Notes under the pieces: model-generated | What the model saw: only the letters and a program-made list of their open reading frames with translations | Databases searched by the model: none | Told to the model about the DNA's origin: nothing | Assembly (NCBI GenBank): GCA_902602765.1 | Contig: CACKSH010000001.1 | Location: 1-64,000, forward strand | Source: Paracoccaceae bacterium | GTDB taxonomy: Bacteria; Pseudomonadota; Alphaproteobacteria; Rhodobacterales; Rhodobacteraceae | DNA length: 64,000 bases | Direction: 5' to 3' | Shown: piece by piece, positions 1-9,904 of the stretch | Layout of the letters: every line of letters begins with the position of its first letter | Numbering within the stretch: position 1 is the stretch's first letter | Program-made: the position numbers and the translations under genes

Positions 1-2
1 CA

Positions 3-857
3 GAGTTTCTGTCTCCGGGCTTAAGTCTTGGTTTGTCGAGTAAATTCACAGAAACTGAAAAAGAAAACTCTAACTACGATACAACGATCTTGGATGTGTC
101 ACCGCAGGTTTCATTTCCCATTAGTGATTACAGTAAGTTATCTGTAAGCATAGGATATAATGAAACTGAACTCAGAAATGCGGTGAATGTTGGAAGTATT
201 ATTCAAAATGAAGTGGATCTAGGGCAAGATGAAAGAGCTTACTCGAGAATTGCATACACATATAATACATTGCGTGACGGGTTGGATCCAAACTTTGGGG
301 TACTTTTAAAATTGTCACAAGAAGTTTCTGGATTTACTGGGGATGGAGAGAGTTCAAAAACAAGTGCGTTGGCTAGGATGCAGAGAAAAATTTTTAACGA
401 AGAAGTTTTAGTCAAAGGAACGCTGGAGGGAGGCGTGTTGAATTATGGCAATAGTCGAGTAACAGACCGTTTTTTTCTTGGCTCAGCATTAATGCGAGGG
501 TTTGAGCCTGGTGGTATCGGACCGAGAGAAATTGTTAACGAAGGCGAAGTAATAAATGATGCCCTAGGAGGAAATACTTTTGCCGTATTAAGGTTAGAAG
601 CTGAATTTTCTTTGGGTCTCCCTGAAGAATATGGGATCGATGGTGGCATATTTTTTGATGTGGGAAACTTGTGGTCTTTGGATAATATAAGTGAGGATGT
701 TATTTATGATGATGGTTCCTGGCGCAGTGTGCTTGGGGCCTCCTTATTTTGGAAAACACCAATAGGGCCACTCAGATTTAATTTTTCTCGCCCATTACAA
801 AAGGAAACATTTGATAGGGAGCAAAATTTTGATCTTACTATCCGGACCCAGTTTTAG
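3..857 (+). CDS. bamA: Outer membrane protein assembly factor BamA, C-terminal part (truncated by window start)
   Basis: Frame is open to the window edge (EFLSPGLSLGLSSKF...). Omp85 barrel features: 'FFLGSALMRGFEPGGIGPRE', 'GIDGGIFFDVGNLW', 'PIGPLRFNFSRPLQKE', terminal F. Followed by skp/fabZ/lpxA. Confidence 0.93.
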   Translation, partial: EFLSPGLSLGLSSKFTETEKENSNYDTTILDVSPQVSFPISDYSKLSVSIGYNETELRNAVNVGSIIQNEVDLGQDERAYSRIAYTYNTLRDGLDPNFGVLLKLSQEVSGFTGDGESSKTSALARMQRKIFNEEVLVKGTLEGGVLNYGNSRVTDRFFLGSALMRGFEPGGIGPREIVNEGEVINDALGGNTFAVLRLEAEFSLGLPEEYGIDGGIFFDVGNLWSLDNISEDVIYDDGSWRSVLGASLFWKTPIGPLRFNFSRPLQKETFDREQNFDLTIRTQF

Positions 858-859
858 AA

Positions 860-1411
860 ATGCGTCTTCTAAGTATTCTTATATGGCTATATATTTCTAC
901 CCCATTAATTACTATTGCGCAGGAGACTAGTCTTGGTGAAGCAAGGGTTTCTAGTGTATTGACAATTGACATCTCGAGAATTGCAAGAGAAACCCAATAT
1001 GGCAGGCGCGTATTTGAAGAATTTGAAAATGCACAGAATGAATTTATTGAAAACAATACAGTTATACAGAATAATCTCGAAGCTGAGGAACAAAGCCTCG
1101 TAGAACTGCGTAAAAGTCTTGCCCCGGATGAATTTATGAAGCTCGCGGTAGACTTTGACGAAAGAGCGAATTCAATTAGAAAAGAACGTTCAGAGTTAGA
1201 AAATACACTTTTTGAAAAGCGCGATGAGAACATAAGCGAATTATTGAAACTTTCTGTACCGTTCTTGCAAGAAATCATGCTTAGCTATAAAGCAACTATA
1301 ATAGTAGATAGAAGAAACATAGTTCTATCTAATCCGATGATAGATATTACAGAAAAAGCAATAGAGTTAATAAACGATAATTTAGGAGACGGGACCGAAA
1401 ATTCTGATTAA
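860..1411 (+). CDS. skp: OmpH/Skp family periplasmic chaperone
   Basis: Signal peptide, 'VLTIDISRIARETQYGRRVFEEFE' start of mature domain, coiled-coil body, position between bamA and fabZ. Confidence 0.85.
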   Translation: MRLLSILIWLYISTPLITIAQETSLGEARVSSVLTIDISRIARETQYGRRVFEEFENAQNEFIENNTVIQNNLEAEEQSLVELRKSLAPDEFMKLAVDFDERANSIRKERSELENTLFEKRDENISELLKLSVPFLQEIMLSYKATIIVDRRNIVLSNPMIDITEKAIELINDNLGDGTENSD

Positions 1412-1483
1412 TACGACTTTCGTTTAAAGCTCGCTTTGATTTTAATAAAATTCCTAATAATGTCTCAATGAGTAGGAAGATCA

Positions 1484-1954
1484 ATGATTGATGATAACAG
1501 AAATGCAGATATCGGTTTAATTAAGCGCATTCTGCCGCATCGGTATCCGTTTCTATTGGTTGATAAAGTAGTTGATATAGATGGATTTAATAACGCCACA
1601 GGTCTAAAAAATATTACTTTCAATGAACCACAATTCCAGGGACATTTCCCAAATACTCCTATTATGCCGGGGATTATGATAGTGGAGGCAATGGCACAGA
1701 CTGCCGCGGTTATGGTTGGGGTTGGCCTGAATTTGATAGACAAAGAGATGCTAATATATTTTATGGCAATTGATAAGTGTAAGTTTCGAAGAAAAGTAAT
1801 TCCTGGCGAACAATTGAAAATGAAACTGAATACCGTAAGGGGAAAGCCTGGGGGTAAGGTATGGAAGTTTTACGGAGAGGCGACTGTAGATGGTGAAATG
1901 GCAGCTGAAGCGGAATTTACTGCAATGATGGATTTGAGTCGTGCCGGGGAATAA
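1484..1954 (+). CDS. fabZ: 3-hydroxyacyl-ACP dehydratase FabZ
   Basis: '[14 protein letters not shown]', '[20 protein letters not shown]' motifs. Confidence 0.97.
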   Translation: MIDDNRNADIGLIKRILPHRYPFLLVDKVVDIDGFNNATGLKNITFNEPQFQGHFPNTPIMPGIMIVEAMAQTAAVMVGVGLNLIDKEMLIYFMAIDKCKFRRKVIPGEQLKMKLNTVRGKPGGKVWKFYGEATVDGEMAAEAEFTAMMDLSRAGE

Positions 1955-2745
1955 TGTTGGGAAATATTAATATTCATCATAGCTCTATAATTGAAAAGGG
2001 AGCACAAATTGGTGATGGAAGTTCTATTGGACCGTTTTGCTTTGTTGGAAGCAGAGTCAGATTAGGAAAAAATGTTAACTTAAAAAGCCACGTCGTTATC
2101 AAGGGTGATACTTTCTTGGGAGATGATAGTACAGTTTTTCCCTTCTCTGTTTTAGGGGAGATACCGCAAGATAAAAAATTCAATGGTGAGCCTACTAGCT
2201 TAAAGATAGGCAAGCGAAATCAAATTCGAGAGCACGTTACAATAAACCTGGGTACGAAAGGTGGAGGTGGCGTTACCGAAGTTGGCAATGACGGTTTGTT
2301 TATGGCTGGTTGCCATATCGCACACGATGCTAATGTTGGAAATAATGTTATTCTAGTTAACAACGCTTCTTTGGCCGGTCATTGTGTTATAGAAGACAGT
2401 GTTATTGTAGGGGGATTAAGTGGGGTACATCAATTTGTAAGGATAGGTGAGGGGGCTATAATAGGTGCGGTCACAATGGTAACTAATGATGTTATTCCGT
2501 ACGGATTGGTTCAAGGTCCTAGAGGTAAATTGGATGGGTTAAATCTTGTGGGTTTAAAGCGTAAAGGTGTTCCAAGAGTTGATATAATGGCGTTGAGAGC
2601 AGCGTTTCAAACTCTTTCGCAGGGAGATGGTACTTTCCAAGATAGAGCTCAGAAACTTACAGATGATAGTGACAGCAAATATGTAGAAAAAATAGTAAGT
2701 TTTGTTTTAGGCCACAGCGATAGATCATTCCTTACCCCAAGATAA
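1954..2745 (+). CDS. lpxA: UDP-N-acetylglucosamine acyltransferase LpxA
   Basis: Left-handed beta-helix hexapeptide repeats, 'HVTINLGTKGGGGVTEVGN', 'HIAHDANVGNN', 'GGLSGVHQFVRIG'. Confidence 0.97.
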   Translation: MLGNINIHHSSIIEKGAQIGDGSSIGPFCFVGSRVRLGKNVNLKSHVVIKGDTFLGDDSTVFPFSVLGEIPQDKKFNGEPTSLKIGKRNQIREHVTINLGTKGGGGVTEVGNDGLFMAGCHIAHDANVGNNVILVNNASLAGHCVIEDSVIVGGLSGVHQFVRIGEGAIIGAVTMVTNDVIPYGLVQGPRGKLDGLNLVGLKRKGVPRVDIMALRAAFQTLSQGDGTFQDRAQKLTDDSDSKYVEKIVSFVLGHSDRSFLTPR

Positions 2746-2754
2746 TAAAAATCG

Positions 2755-3570
2755 ATGAAAAATTTTAAGAATGTTGCAATTATAGCTGGATCAGGAAATT
2801 TACCAGGACTAGTTTATGAGCAACTCTCCAATCCTTACGTGGTTGGTTTTGAAGGAATGGAGTGTTCTTTGAGTAACCATGCTGTTTTCCATAATTTTAA
2901 CCAGCTTGGTAAATTTTTTGAAGACTTAAAGAAACGTCGAATTCGTAGCGTTGTAATGGTTGGGGGCATGAAAAGACCCTTATTGGATGAAACAAAATTT
3001 GATGAGTATTTAAAGGTGAGATCTCACTCATTTTTTAGTGCTCTGCAACAAGGCGATGATGCTCTTTTAAAATATATTATCTCATTATTTCTTGAAAATG
3101 CTATTACTCCTATTGGCGCTAATGAAGTTGTTCGTAATTTGACATTGAAACCAGGGTTTTATGTTGGAGCTCAAGACAGTGTAAATTTAAATGATGTTAA
3201 GCGCGCCGACCAAATTTTGGAAAAAACAAGCTGTCTTGATATTGGTCAATCGGTAGTAGTTGAGGCCGGACAGGTTTTAGGAATTGAAACGGCTCAAGGT
3301 ACTAAACAAATGCTTGAGTACGTTCGTGATACCTCTTCACTTCTTACGCGAGCAGGGGGAGGAGTTTTAGTCAAAAGAGAAAAGATAAACCAAGATCTGC
3401 GAGTGGATATGCCTACTATCGGCCCAGAAACAATTCGTCAGGTACATGAAGCTAAATTGGATGCGGTTATTATAAGTCCCAATACAGTTATTGTAATTAA
3501 GCAGGATGAATGTTTTCGATTATGCAAGAAATTTTCGTTGTCTTTTATAGTCAGAGAGCGAGATAAATGA
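2755..3570 (+). CDS. lpxI: UDP-2,3-diacylglucosamine diphosphatase LpxI (DUF1009)
   Basis: 'VAIIAGSGNLPGLVYE', 'VVVEAGQVLGIETAQGT', 'RAGGGVLVKR...DLRVDMPTIGPETI' and lpxA-lpxI-lpxB order. Confidence 0.93.
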   Translation: MKNFKNVAIIAGSGNLPGLVYEQLSNPYVVGFEGMECSLSNHAVFHNFNQLGKFFEDLKKRRIRSVVMVGGMKRPLLDETKFDEYLKVRSHSFFSALQQGDDALLKYIISLFLENAITPIGANEVVRNLTLKPGFYVGAQDSVNLNDVKRADQILEKTSCLDIGQSVVVEAGQVLGIETAQGTKQMLEYVRDTSSLLTRAGGGVLVKREKINQDLRVDMPTIGPETIRQVHEAKLDAVIISPNTVIVIKQDECFRLCKKFSLSFIVRERDK

Positions 3571-4739
3571 AAGTTTATTTGATAGCAGGGGAGCCTTCTG
3601 GTGATAAACTTGGAGCTGAATTAATGGCTGGGTTAATTACCTGTGCTCCTTACGAATTAGAGTTTTGTGGAGTAGGTGGTCCTTTAATGGAAGAACAAGG
3701 GCTAAGTAGTTTGTTCCCAATCAATGAGATAGCAGTAATGGGTATCGGGGAAATTTTAGCAAAATACAGTTTTTTGAAGGAACGCATTAACTATACAGTG
3801 GATGACATACGTAAGCTGAAACCTGATGTTTTGATTACTATTGATGCTCCAGAATTTTCCCTGCGGGTCGCCAGAATGGTTCGTCAAAAATTATTCGTAA
3901 ATACGATCCACTACGTTGCACCTACTGTTTGGGCCTGGCGGCCGAAGAGGGCAAAAAGAATGTCTGGCTATGTAGATCACATTTTAGCTCTCTTTCCTTT
4001 CGAACCACCTTATATGAAACGTGCGGGTATAAGTTGTGATTTTGTTGGACATCCAGTAGCAGAAGAAAAGTTACCAGATCGACGCTTGGTCAATAAATTT
4101 CGTCAAGAACATGAACTAAGCAAAAACGATAAACTTATAGCATTTCTGCCCGGCTCAAGGCGGTCTGAGGTTGATCGTTTAATGCCAGTTTTTAGAAGTG
4201 TAGCATCAAATCTGATTTCTCAACGGTTGGATATAAGAATTGTCATTGTTGCAGCGCCTGCAGTCAAAAACATCTTACTGGAAAGTTTGCGGGAGTGGGA
4301 AACCAGGGCAATAGTAGTCACTAATGATGATCTATCCAATAATGATTTCCAGAAACTAAAGCGAATAGTTTTTGCTTCTTGCGATCTCGCACTAGCAGCT
4401 TCTGGTACAGTTTCTCTAGAATTGGCTGCAACTGAAACCCCAATGGTAATTGCCTATGATATGGGCTTTTTATCAAGAATGGTTTTTCGTTTTTTGATAC
4501 GAGTTAATAGTGTTAACCTTGTAAATTTGATTTCTAATCAAACTAGAATTCCAGAGTTTATTGGTAACAATTGTAAGCCTGATAAGATCGTCCATGCCTT
4601 GTTAAATGAATTAGATAATCCGACGGGTCAAAAATCAGTAATGCGAAAATCTTTAGAGCTTTTAAAAGTTAGTGGAGCAAGTTCAGGGATTGCTGCTGCT
4701 AACTCTGTTATAAACTTTTTGGAGACGCGGAAAACTTAG
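3567..4739 (+). CDS. lpxB: Lipid-A-disaccharide synthase LpxB
   Basis: 'YLIAGEPSGDKLGAELM', 'YVAPTVWAWRPKRAK', 'FLPGSRRSEVDRLMP', 'ALAASGTVSLELA'. Confidence 0.97.
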   Translation: MKVYLIAGEPSGDKLGAELMAGLITCAPYELEFCGVGGPLMEEQGLSSLFPINEIAVMGIGEILAKYSFLKERINYTVDDIRKLKPDVLITIDAPEFSLRVARMVRQKLFVNTIHYVAPTVWAWRPKRAKRMSGYVDHILALFPFEPPYMKRAGISCDFVGHPVAEEKLPDRRLVNKFRQEHELSKNDKLIAFLPGSRRSEVDRLMPVFRSVASNLISQRLDIRIVIVAAPAVKNILLESLREWETRAIVVTNDDLSNNDFQKLKRIVFASCDLALAASGTVSLELAATETPMVIAYDMGFLSRMVFRFLIRVNSVNLVNLISNQTRIPEFIGNNCKPDKIVHALLNELDNPTGQKSVMRKSLELLKVSGASSGIAAANSVINFLETRKT

Positions 4740-4743
4740 AGTT

Positions 4744-5346
4744 CTATGGTTGTATGAGGTTAGAAAATATTTTTGTGAACCCATTGAGAGACATGGGAAT
4801 CACTATTTGTTGATCACCAGAAGATATATGCTTGAGGAAGATTGACGCCTTTTCTTTCCTTTTTAGTGCTTCAACTTCGTCGTCAGTTAGTCCAATTTGC
4901 GAGTAGCAACCAAGACTATTACAAAACTTAAATTGATATTTTTTGGGCTCTAACTCTTGTATTGCCAAAACCAATCCTTCGGAGAGGATGGTTTCCAATG
5001 GTACTATTATAGTTGCCGCCGCTGCCGCAACTTGACCTCTTGGCAGCTTAATTATTGAGATCTCTGCCACTGGTTGTTGTTTTTGGTTAAATATAATCTG
5101 ATTTGCTTCACAGCGTTCTATCGAATTCACCAGTTTAATGCACTTATGTGTCCAATTTTCGAATCTTTCTTTAATATATGGTTCCGTTTTTTGAGGTTCT
5201 GACATCATTGTGTCGTCGATAGAAAGACTGTCAGCTTCTTCAGCCTCAAGGCTTGATATGCAGAAAATAGAAAGTAATATACAAATTATAATTGAAGTCA
5301 GGACAGATATGTCTTTTTTCGAGAGACTTGCGCGGATTTCTTTCAA
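4744..5346 (-). CDS. Invasion associated locus B (IalB) family protein
   Basis: N-terminal hydrophobic segment, 'ERFENWTHKCIK..ERCEANQII', 'LVLAIQELEPKKYQFKFCNSLGCYSQIGL' pattern of the IalB family. Confidence 0.75.
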   Translation of the reverse strand: MKEIRASLSKKDISVLTSIIICILLSIFCISSLEAEEADSLSIDDTMMSEPQKTEPYIKERFENWTHKCIKLVNSIERCEANQIIFNQKQQPVAEISIIKLPRGQVAAAAATIIVPLETILSEGLVLAIQELEPKKYQFKFCNSLGCYSQIGLTDDEVEALKRKEKASIFLKHISSGDQQIVIPMSLNGFTKIFSNLIQP

Positions 5347-5461
5347 TATCAGATCACCTTAAAATATCGGGTTTTAAATGACCCTAGTACTAGTAATCTC
5401 AAGATCGTATTCTTTACGCACGAGTGGGTCAATTAAATATTGTATTAATAAAAAGTAATAT

Positions 5462-6337
5462 TCATGTCTCAAAAGTTTTTAGAATAGCAGAAAAATCTAA
5501 GCCAGATCCGTTCTTGGTTTCTACAAAGTCTTTGTAAAGTTTCATTGCAAGATTTCCCATTGGCGTAGCTGCCTTGGTTTCGAATGCTGCATTCTGAGAC
5601 AATTTAAGATCTTTTAGCATTAAATCTGACGAAAAACCTGGGATGTAATTGTTATCAGATGGAGCTTTTGGTCCAATTCCAGGAGCTGGGCAATATTCAT
5701 TCATTGACCAGCTATATCCGGACGAAGTGGATACAACTTCAAACATAGCTTTACGGTCGAGTCCAAGTTTATCGGCTAAGGCAAAGGATTCACAAGTTGC
5801 TATCATAGTAGCGCCAAGTATCATATTGTTGCATATTTTTGCAGCTTGTCCACTTCCAGTTTTGCCGCAATAAACTGCTCTGTTACCCATATATTCAAAC
5901 AAGTATTTAAATTTTTCAAATACTCCGTTGTTTCCACCAACCATAAAGGTAAGGCTGCCGGACTTAGCCCCCTGAACACCACCTGACACTGGCGCATCTA
6001 ACATAAAAATATCTTTTTTATGAAGGATGTTGCATACCTCTTTTGTGGTTTTGACATCTATAGTAGAACAATCAATCAATGTGCTTTTGGCACTAAAGTC
6101 ATTAATAAATTCGTTAATAATGTCTTTCACGATCAATCCCGATGGAAGCATAGTAAACACCACATCTACTTCTTTAAGTAGCGATGGTATACATAACGTC
6201 ATAGTTAACTCAGGTAGTTTTATGGAGCTATCCGCGTCAAAACCAAAAACTTCATTACCGCCTTTGGCTAAATTTAACGCCATTGGTGCTCCCATATTGC
6301 CAAGCCCTATGAAACCAACTTTCAAATTTATCTCCAT
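5462..6337 (-). CDS. mmsB: 3-hydroxyisobutyrate dehydrogenase
   Basis: 'KVGFIGLGNMGAPMALNLAKGG', 'LDAPVSGGVQGAKSGSLTFMVGG', 'GKTGSGQAAKICNNMIL'; next to mmsA. Confidence 0.93.
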   Translation of the reverse strand: MEINLKVGFIGLGNMGAPMALNLAKGGNEVFGFDADSSIKLPELTMTLCIPSLLKEVDVVFTMLPSGLIVKDIINEFINDFSAKSTLIDCSTIDVKTTKEVCNILHKKDIFMLDAPVSGGVQGAKSGSLTFMVGGNNGVFEKFKYLFEYMGNRAVYCGKTGSGQAAKICNNMILGATMIATCESFALADKLGLDRKAMFEVVSTSSGYSWSMNEYCPAPGIGPKAPSDNNYIPGFSSDLMLKDLKLSQNAAFETKAATPMGNLAMKLYKDFVETKNGSGLDFSAILKTFET

Positions 6338-6392
6338 ATAGTTAGATGGGATTTACAACTGACTTTTATTACCTGAGTGAATGAGGTAAAAA

Positions 6393-7892
6393 TTAGTCCA
6401 TCGCTTTAAAGTTAAATTCTCCACCTTCTTTTATTCCCGATGGCCATCTGCTGGTTACGGTTTTTGTTCTAGTATAAAATTTAAATGCATCTGGACCGTG
6501 TTGATTTAAATCGCCGAATACTGATTTCTTCCATCCGCCAAACGTATGATAGGCAAGCGGTACTGGGATTGGAACATTTACTCCAACCATTCCTATATTA
6601 ATTCTGTTTGCAAAATCTCTAGCTGTATCACCATCTCTAGTAAAAATAGCAGTTCCGTTACCATATTCATGGTTCATGGCTAAGCCAATTGCTTCTTCGT
6701 ATGAACCCGCCCTGACGGTAGATAAAACTGGCCCAAATATCTCTTTTTTGTATATATCCATTTCTGGAGTAACTCGGTCAAACAAATGCGCCCCAACAAA
6801 AAAACCATCTTCATAACCTTGCAGGCTAAAATCTCGACCATCAACAACCAATTCAGCTCCTTGATCTATTCCACTCTGAACAAGACTTAAAATATTTTGT
6901 TTTGCTGCACTGGTAACTACTGGCCCAAAATCAATATCATCTCCGGCTGTATAAGGACCAACTTTGAGCTTTTCTACACGTGGCACCAATTTTTCAATTA
7001 GGCGATCGGCTGTCTCTTCTCCTACCGGTACGGCAACTGAGATAGCCATACATCGCTCACCAGCAGCACCATAACCAGATCCAACTAACGCATCTGCTGC
7101 TAAATCCATATCTGCATCCGGCATAACTATCATGTGATTTTTAGCACCACCGAAGCATTGAACTCTTTTCCCGTTAGCGCATCCCGTCCCATATATGTAC
7201 TCAGCAATTGGTGTCGAACCAACAAATCCAACTGACTGGATTGTGGGATTAGTGAGCATTGCATCAACACTAACCTTGTCTCCATTGACGACCTGCAATA
7301 TCCCTTTTGGTAACCCAGCTTCTTCCATAAGTTCAGCCAGTAAAATTGGAACGGAGGGATCTCTCTCTGATGGTTTCAATATAAAAGCATTTCCGCACAC
7401 TATAGCAGGGGTAAACATCCACATTGGTATCATCGCTGGGAAGTTAAATGGAGTTATTCCTCCACAAACACCCAGTGGTTGCTTCATCGAATACATATCA
7501 ATACCTGGGCCTGCACTATCTGTAAATTCACCCTTAAGCATTTGTGGAGCACCGATACAGTATTCAGCTACTTCCAACCCTCTTTGTACATCCCCCTTTG
7601 CATCTGGAAATGTTTTACCATGTTCACTACTCAAAACTTCTGCAAGTTTGTCCATATCTCGATGAAGTAAGTCTACAAATTTCATCATAACTCGAGCTCG
7701 TCGTTGCGGATTTACTGCCCCCCATGCCGGTTGCGCTTCAGCTGCAATTTCAACAGCTATATCGAGCTCTTCTTTCGACGCAAGCGGTACGCGTGCCTGA
7801 ACTTCACCGGTTGCGGGATTGAATACATCGCCAAATCTGCCCGAATTCCCAGAAACACGTTGACCATTTATGTAATGTGTTAGCTCTGCCAT
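6393..7892 (-). CDS. mmsA: CoA-acylating methylmalonate-semialdehyde dehydrogenase
   Basis: 'HYINGQRVSGNSGR', 'GVCGGITPFNFPAMIPMWMF', 'GYGAAGERCMAISVAVPVG' catalytic region; 499 aa. Confidence 0.95.
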   Translation of the reverse strand: MAELTHYINGQRVSGNSGRFGDVFNPATGEVQARVPLASKEELDIAVEIAAEAQPAWGAVNPQRRARVMMKFVDLLHRDMDKLAEVLSSEHGKTFPDAKGDVQRGLEVAEYCIGAPQMLKGEFTDSAGPGIDMYSMKQPLGVCGGITPFNFPAMIPMWMFTPAIVCGNAFILKPSERDPSVPILLAELMEEAGLPKGILQVVNGDKVSVDAMLTNPTIQSVGFVGSTPIAEYIYGTGCANGKRVQCFGGAKNHMIVMPDADMDLAADALVGSGYGAAGERCMAISVAVPVGEETADRLIEKLVPRVEKLKVGPYTAGDDIDFGPVVTSAAKQNILSLVQSGIDQGAELVVDGRDFSLQGYEDGFFVGAHLFDRVTPEMDIYKKEIFGPVLSTVRAGSYEEAIGLAMNHEYGNGTAIFTRDGDTARDFANRINIGMVGVNVPIPVPLAYHTFGGWKKSVFGDLNQHGPDAFKFYTRTKTVTSRWPSGIKEGGEFNFKAMD

Positions 7893-8241
7893 CTTTTTCT
7901 CCTGATAGTTGCTCGTAGTATGCTTGTCCCAACAGGGTAAATCCAGAGCTATTTATGAAAAAAGTTATATAAATTTAGCTTGTTATTGACAGTATTAAAA
8001 TATCTCTGAAAAACAAAGAATTTGTAAGCTTATTATTTCCATAAAAAGTCAATATAATCGATAAAAATTAGCTTTAATTGAGTGTAAGCACATAAATCTA
8101 ATGGTCTGGCATCTTAAAATTAGTCAGTAAGTTTCAAATGTTCCCTTTTTTCCCAAAAAAGATAAGCCTTCTGAGTTTTTTCTTGAAATTCTATCATAAA
8201 AATGGGATTTCGGTATCAGAGCCTTGACTAAGGAAAGTAAA

Positions 8242-8730
8242 GTGCGAATTGGTCTATATCCGGGTACATTTGATCCAATAACATTGGGCCATATTGATAT
8301 TATAAAAAGAGCATCTTTGTTGGTTGATAGACTGGTAATAGGTGTGGCTATTAATCGAGACAAATCTCCATTGTTTAATTTAGATGAGAGAGTGCAGATG
8401 ATTGAAGCTGAATGCTCAGGCCTAAGTTCAAGAACAGGGACTGAAATCATCGCTCATCCCTTTGAAAACCTTCTTATAGATTGTGCAAAAGATGTAAACG
8501 CTTCTGTTATTTTTAGAGGTCTTCGCGCCGTGGCTGATTTTGAGTACGAGTTTCAAATGGTTGGTATGAACCGGGTGCTAGATGATAGCATTGAAACAGT
8601 CTTTTTAATGGCTGAGGCAAAACATCAGGCGATTGCGTCTAAGTTAGTTAAGGAGATTGCACGATTGGGTGGCGATGTTTCTAAATTTGTCACACCAACG
8701 GTAAATGACCAGCTAATGGAAAAATTTTGA
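8242..8730 (+). CDS. coaD: Pantetheine-phosphate adenylyltransferase (probable GTG start at 8242)
   Basis: 'RIGLYPGTFDPITLGHIDIIKRA', 'FRGLRAVADFEYEFQM'. AAGGAAAG SD-like sequence upstream of the GTG. Confidence 0.95.
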   Translation: MRIGLYPGTFDPITLGHIDIIKRASLLVDRLVIGVAINRDKSPLFNLDERVQMIEAECSGLSSRTGTEIIAHPFENLLIDCAKDVNASVIFRGLRAVADFEYEFQMVGMNRVLDDSIETVFLMAEAKHQAIASKLVKEIARLGGDVSKFVTPTVNDQLMEKF

Positions 8731-8748
8731 ATCAATTATCTAATAAAA

Positions 8749-9756
8749 TTATAACTTAATATGCTTTGCCATTTCCATTGCTGTGTCAGCCATCCTATTG
8801 GAAAAGCCCCATTCATTATCATACCAGCTCAGAACTCGTACTAAATTCTTATCCATTACCCTAGTCTGATCTGCGGCAAAAATTGATGATCTACTGTCAT
8901 GATTAAAGTCAGAAGAGACAAGTTTTTTATCCGTATATCCTAGGATACCTCTGAGATTTGTACTTGCAGCTTTGTGAATTTCTTCATTAATTTCAAGACT
9001 GGAAGTCTCCTGCATTGCCTCAAAGGTAAAATCAACGACAGATACATTCGGCGTAGGTACCCGAACTGCAAATCCGTCTAATTTTCCTTCTAGTTCTGGT
9101 AATACCAAGCCAACTGCTTTTGCCGCGCCTGTTGTAGTAGGTATCATACTCAAGTTTGCAGCCCGAGCGCGGTATAAGTCATCATGCATTGTGTCTAGAA
9201 CTGGTTGATCACCTGTATAACTATGTATCGTAGTCATAAATCCACGTCTTATGCCTACTTTTTCGTGTAAAACTTTCACTACAGGAGATAAGCAATTTGT
9301 AGTGCAAGAGGCGTTTGAAACAATGATATCGTTTTTTGTGAGAGTTTGGTGATTGACTCCATACACAATAGTTTTGTCAGCATTTTTTGCTGGGGCACTA
9401 ATTAGGACCCTTGAACATCCGTTTTTTAGATGGGAAGCGGCCTTTTCTCTATCTGTGAAAATACCGGTACACTCCATTGCGATATCAATATTCTTCCATG
9501 GTAACGCTGCTGGCTGTTTAATCGAAGTTACCTGAATCTCCATTCCCTCAACAATAATGGAGTTTTTGGTCGTTTTTATATCTCGAGAAAATTTTCCATG
9601 CACGCTATCAAATTCGAGCAGATGAGCGTTCACTTCGGTGGATCCTAAATCATTGATTGCTACGACCTCTAAGTCTTTTCTTTCAGACTCTATTATTGCT
9701 CGCAGAATATTACGCCCTATCCGGCCGAAACCATTGATTGCAACCTTTACTGGCAT
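8749..9756 (-). CDS. gap: Type I glyceraldehyde-3-phosphate dehydrogenase, NAD-type cofactor motif (ORF reaches 9768; start likely MPVKV...)
   Basis: 'VAINGFGRIGRN', 'INDLGSTEVNAHLLEFDSVHG', 'SNASCTTNCLSPV', 'SWYDNEWGFSNRM'. Confidence 0.96.
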   Translation of the reverse strand: MPVKVAINGFGRIGRNILRAIIESERKDLEVVAINDLGSTEVNAHLLEFDSVHGKFSRDIKTTKNSIIVEGMEIQVTSIKQPAALPWKNIDIAMECTGIFTDREKAASHLKNGCSRVLISAPAKNADKTIVYGVNHQTLTKNDIIVSNASCTTNCLSPVVKVLHEKVGIRRGFMTTIHSYTGDQPVLDTMHDDLYRARAANLSMIPTTTGAAKAVGLVLPELEGKLDGFAVRVPTPNVSVVDFTFEAMQETSSLEINEEIHKAASTNLRGILGYTDKKLVSSDFNHDSRSSIFAADQTRVMDKNLVRVLSWYDNEWGFSNRMADTAMEMAKHIKL

Positions 9757-9773
9757 ATTTTTTCCCATAGTAA

Positions 9774-9785
9774 GTTAGCGCTAAC
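9774..9785. promoter_or_regulatory. LacI-family-type operator candidate upstream of the first gap gene
   Basis: Perfect 12-bp palindrome GTTAGCGCTAAC, 18 nt upstream of the likely start at 9756. Confidence 0.5.
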
Positions 9786-9904
9786 ATTCAAAAAATAAAT
9801 TAGAAAGTCAAGCTGCTTTAGGCTTTTGCAGCTAATATTTTGTCAGTTTGGTGTAAAAAAAATATAGTAAAGTAAAACTTAAAATTAGTATTTGTAGTCC
9901 AATA

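Noticed and set aside
7195-7665. 156-aa + strand ORF opposite mmsA (and similar antisense ORFs, e.g. 11918-12262, 30722-31345, 838-1278, 8124-8450, 45425-45820)
   Set aside because: All lie mostly antisense to well-supported conserved genes, have no family motifs and no RBS; treated as shadow ORFs.
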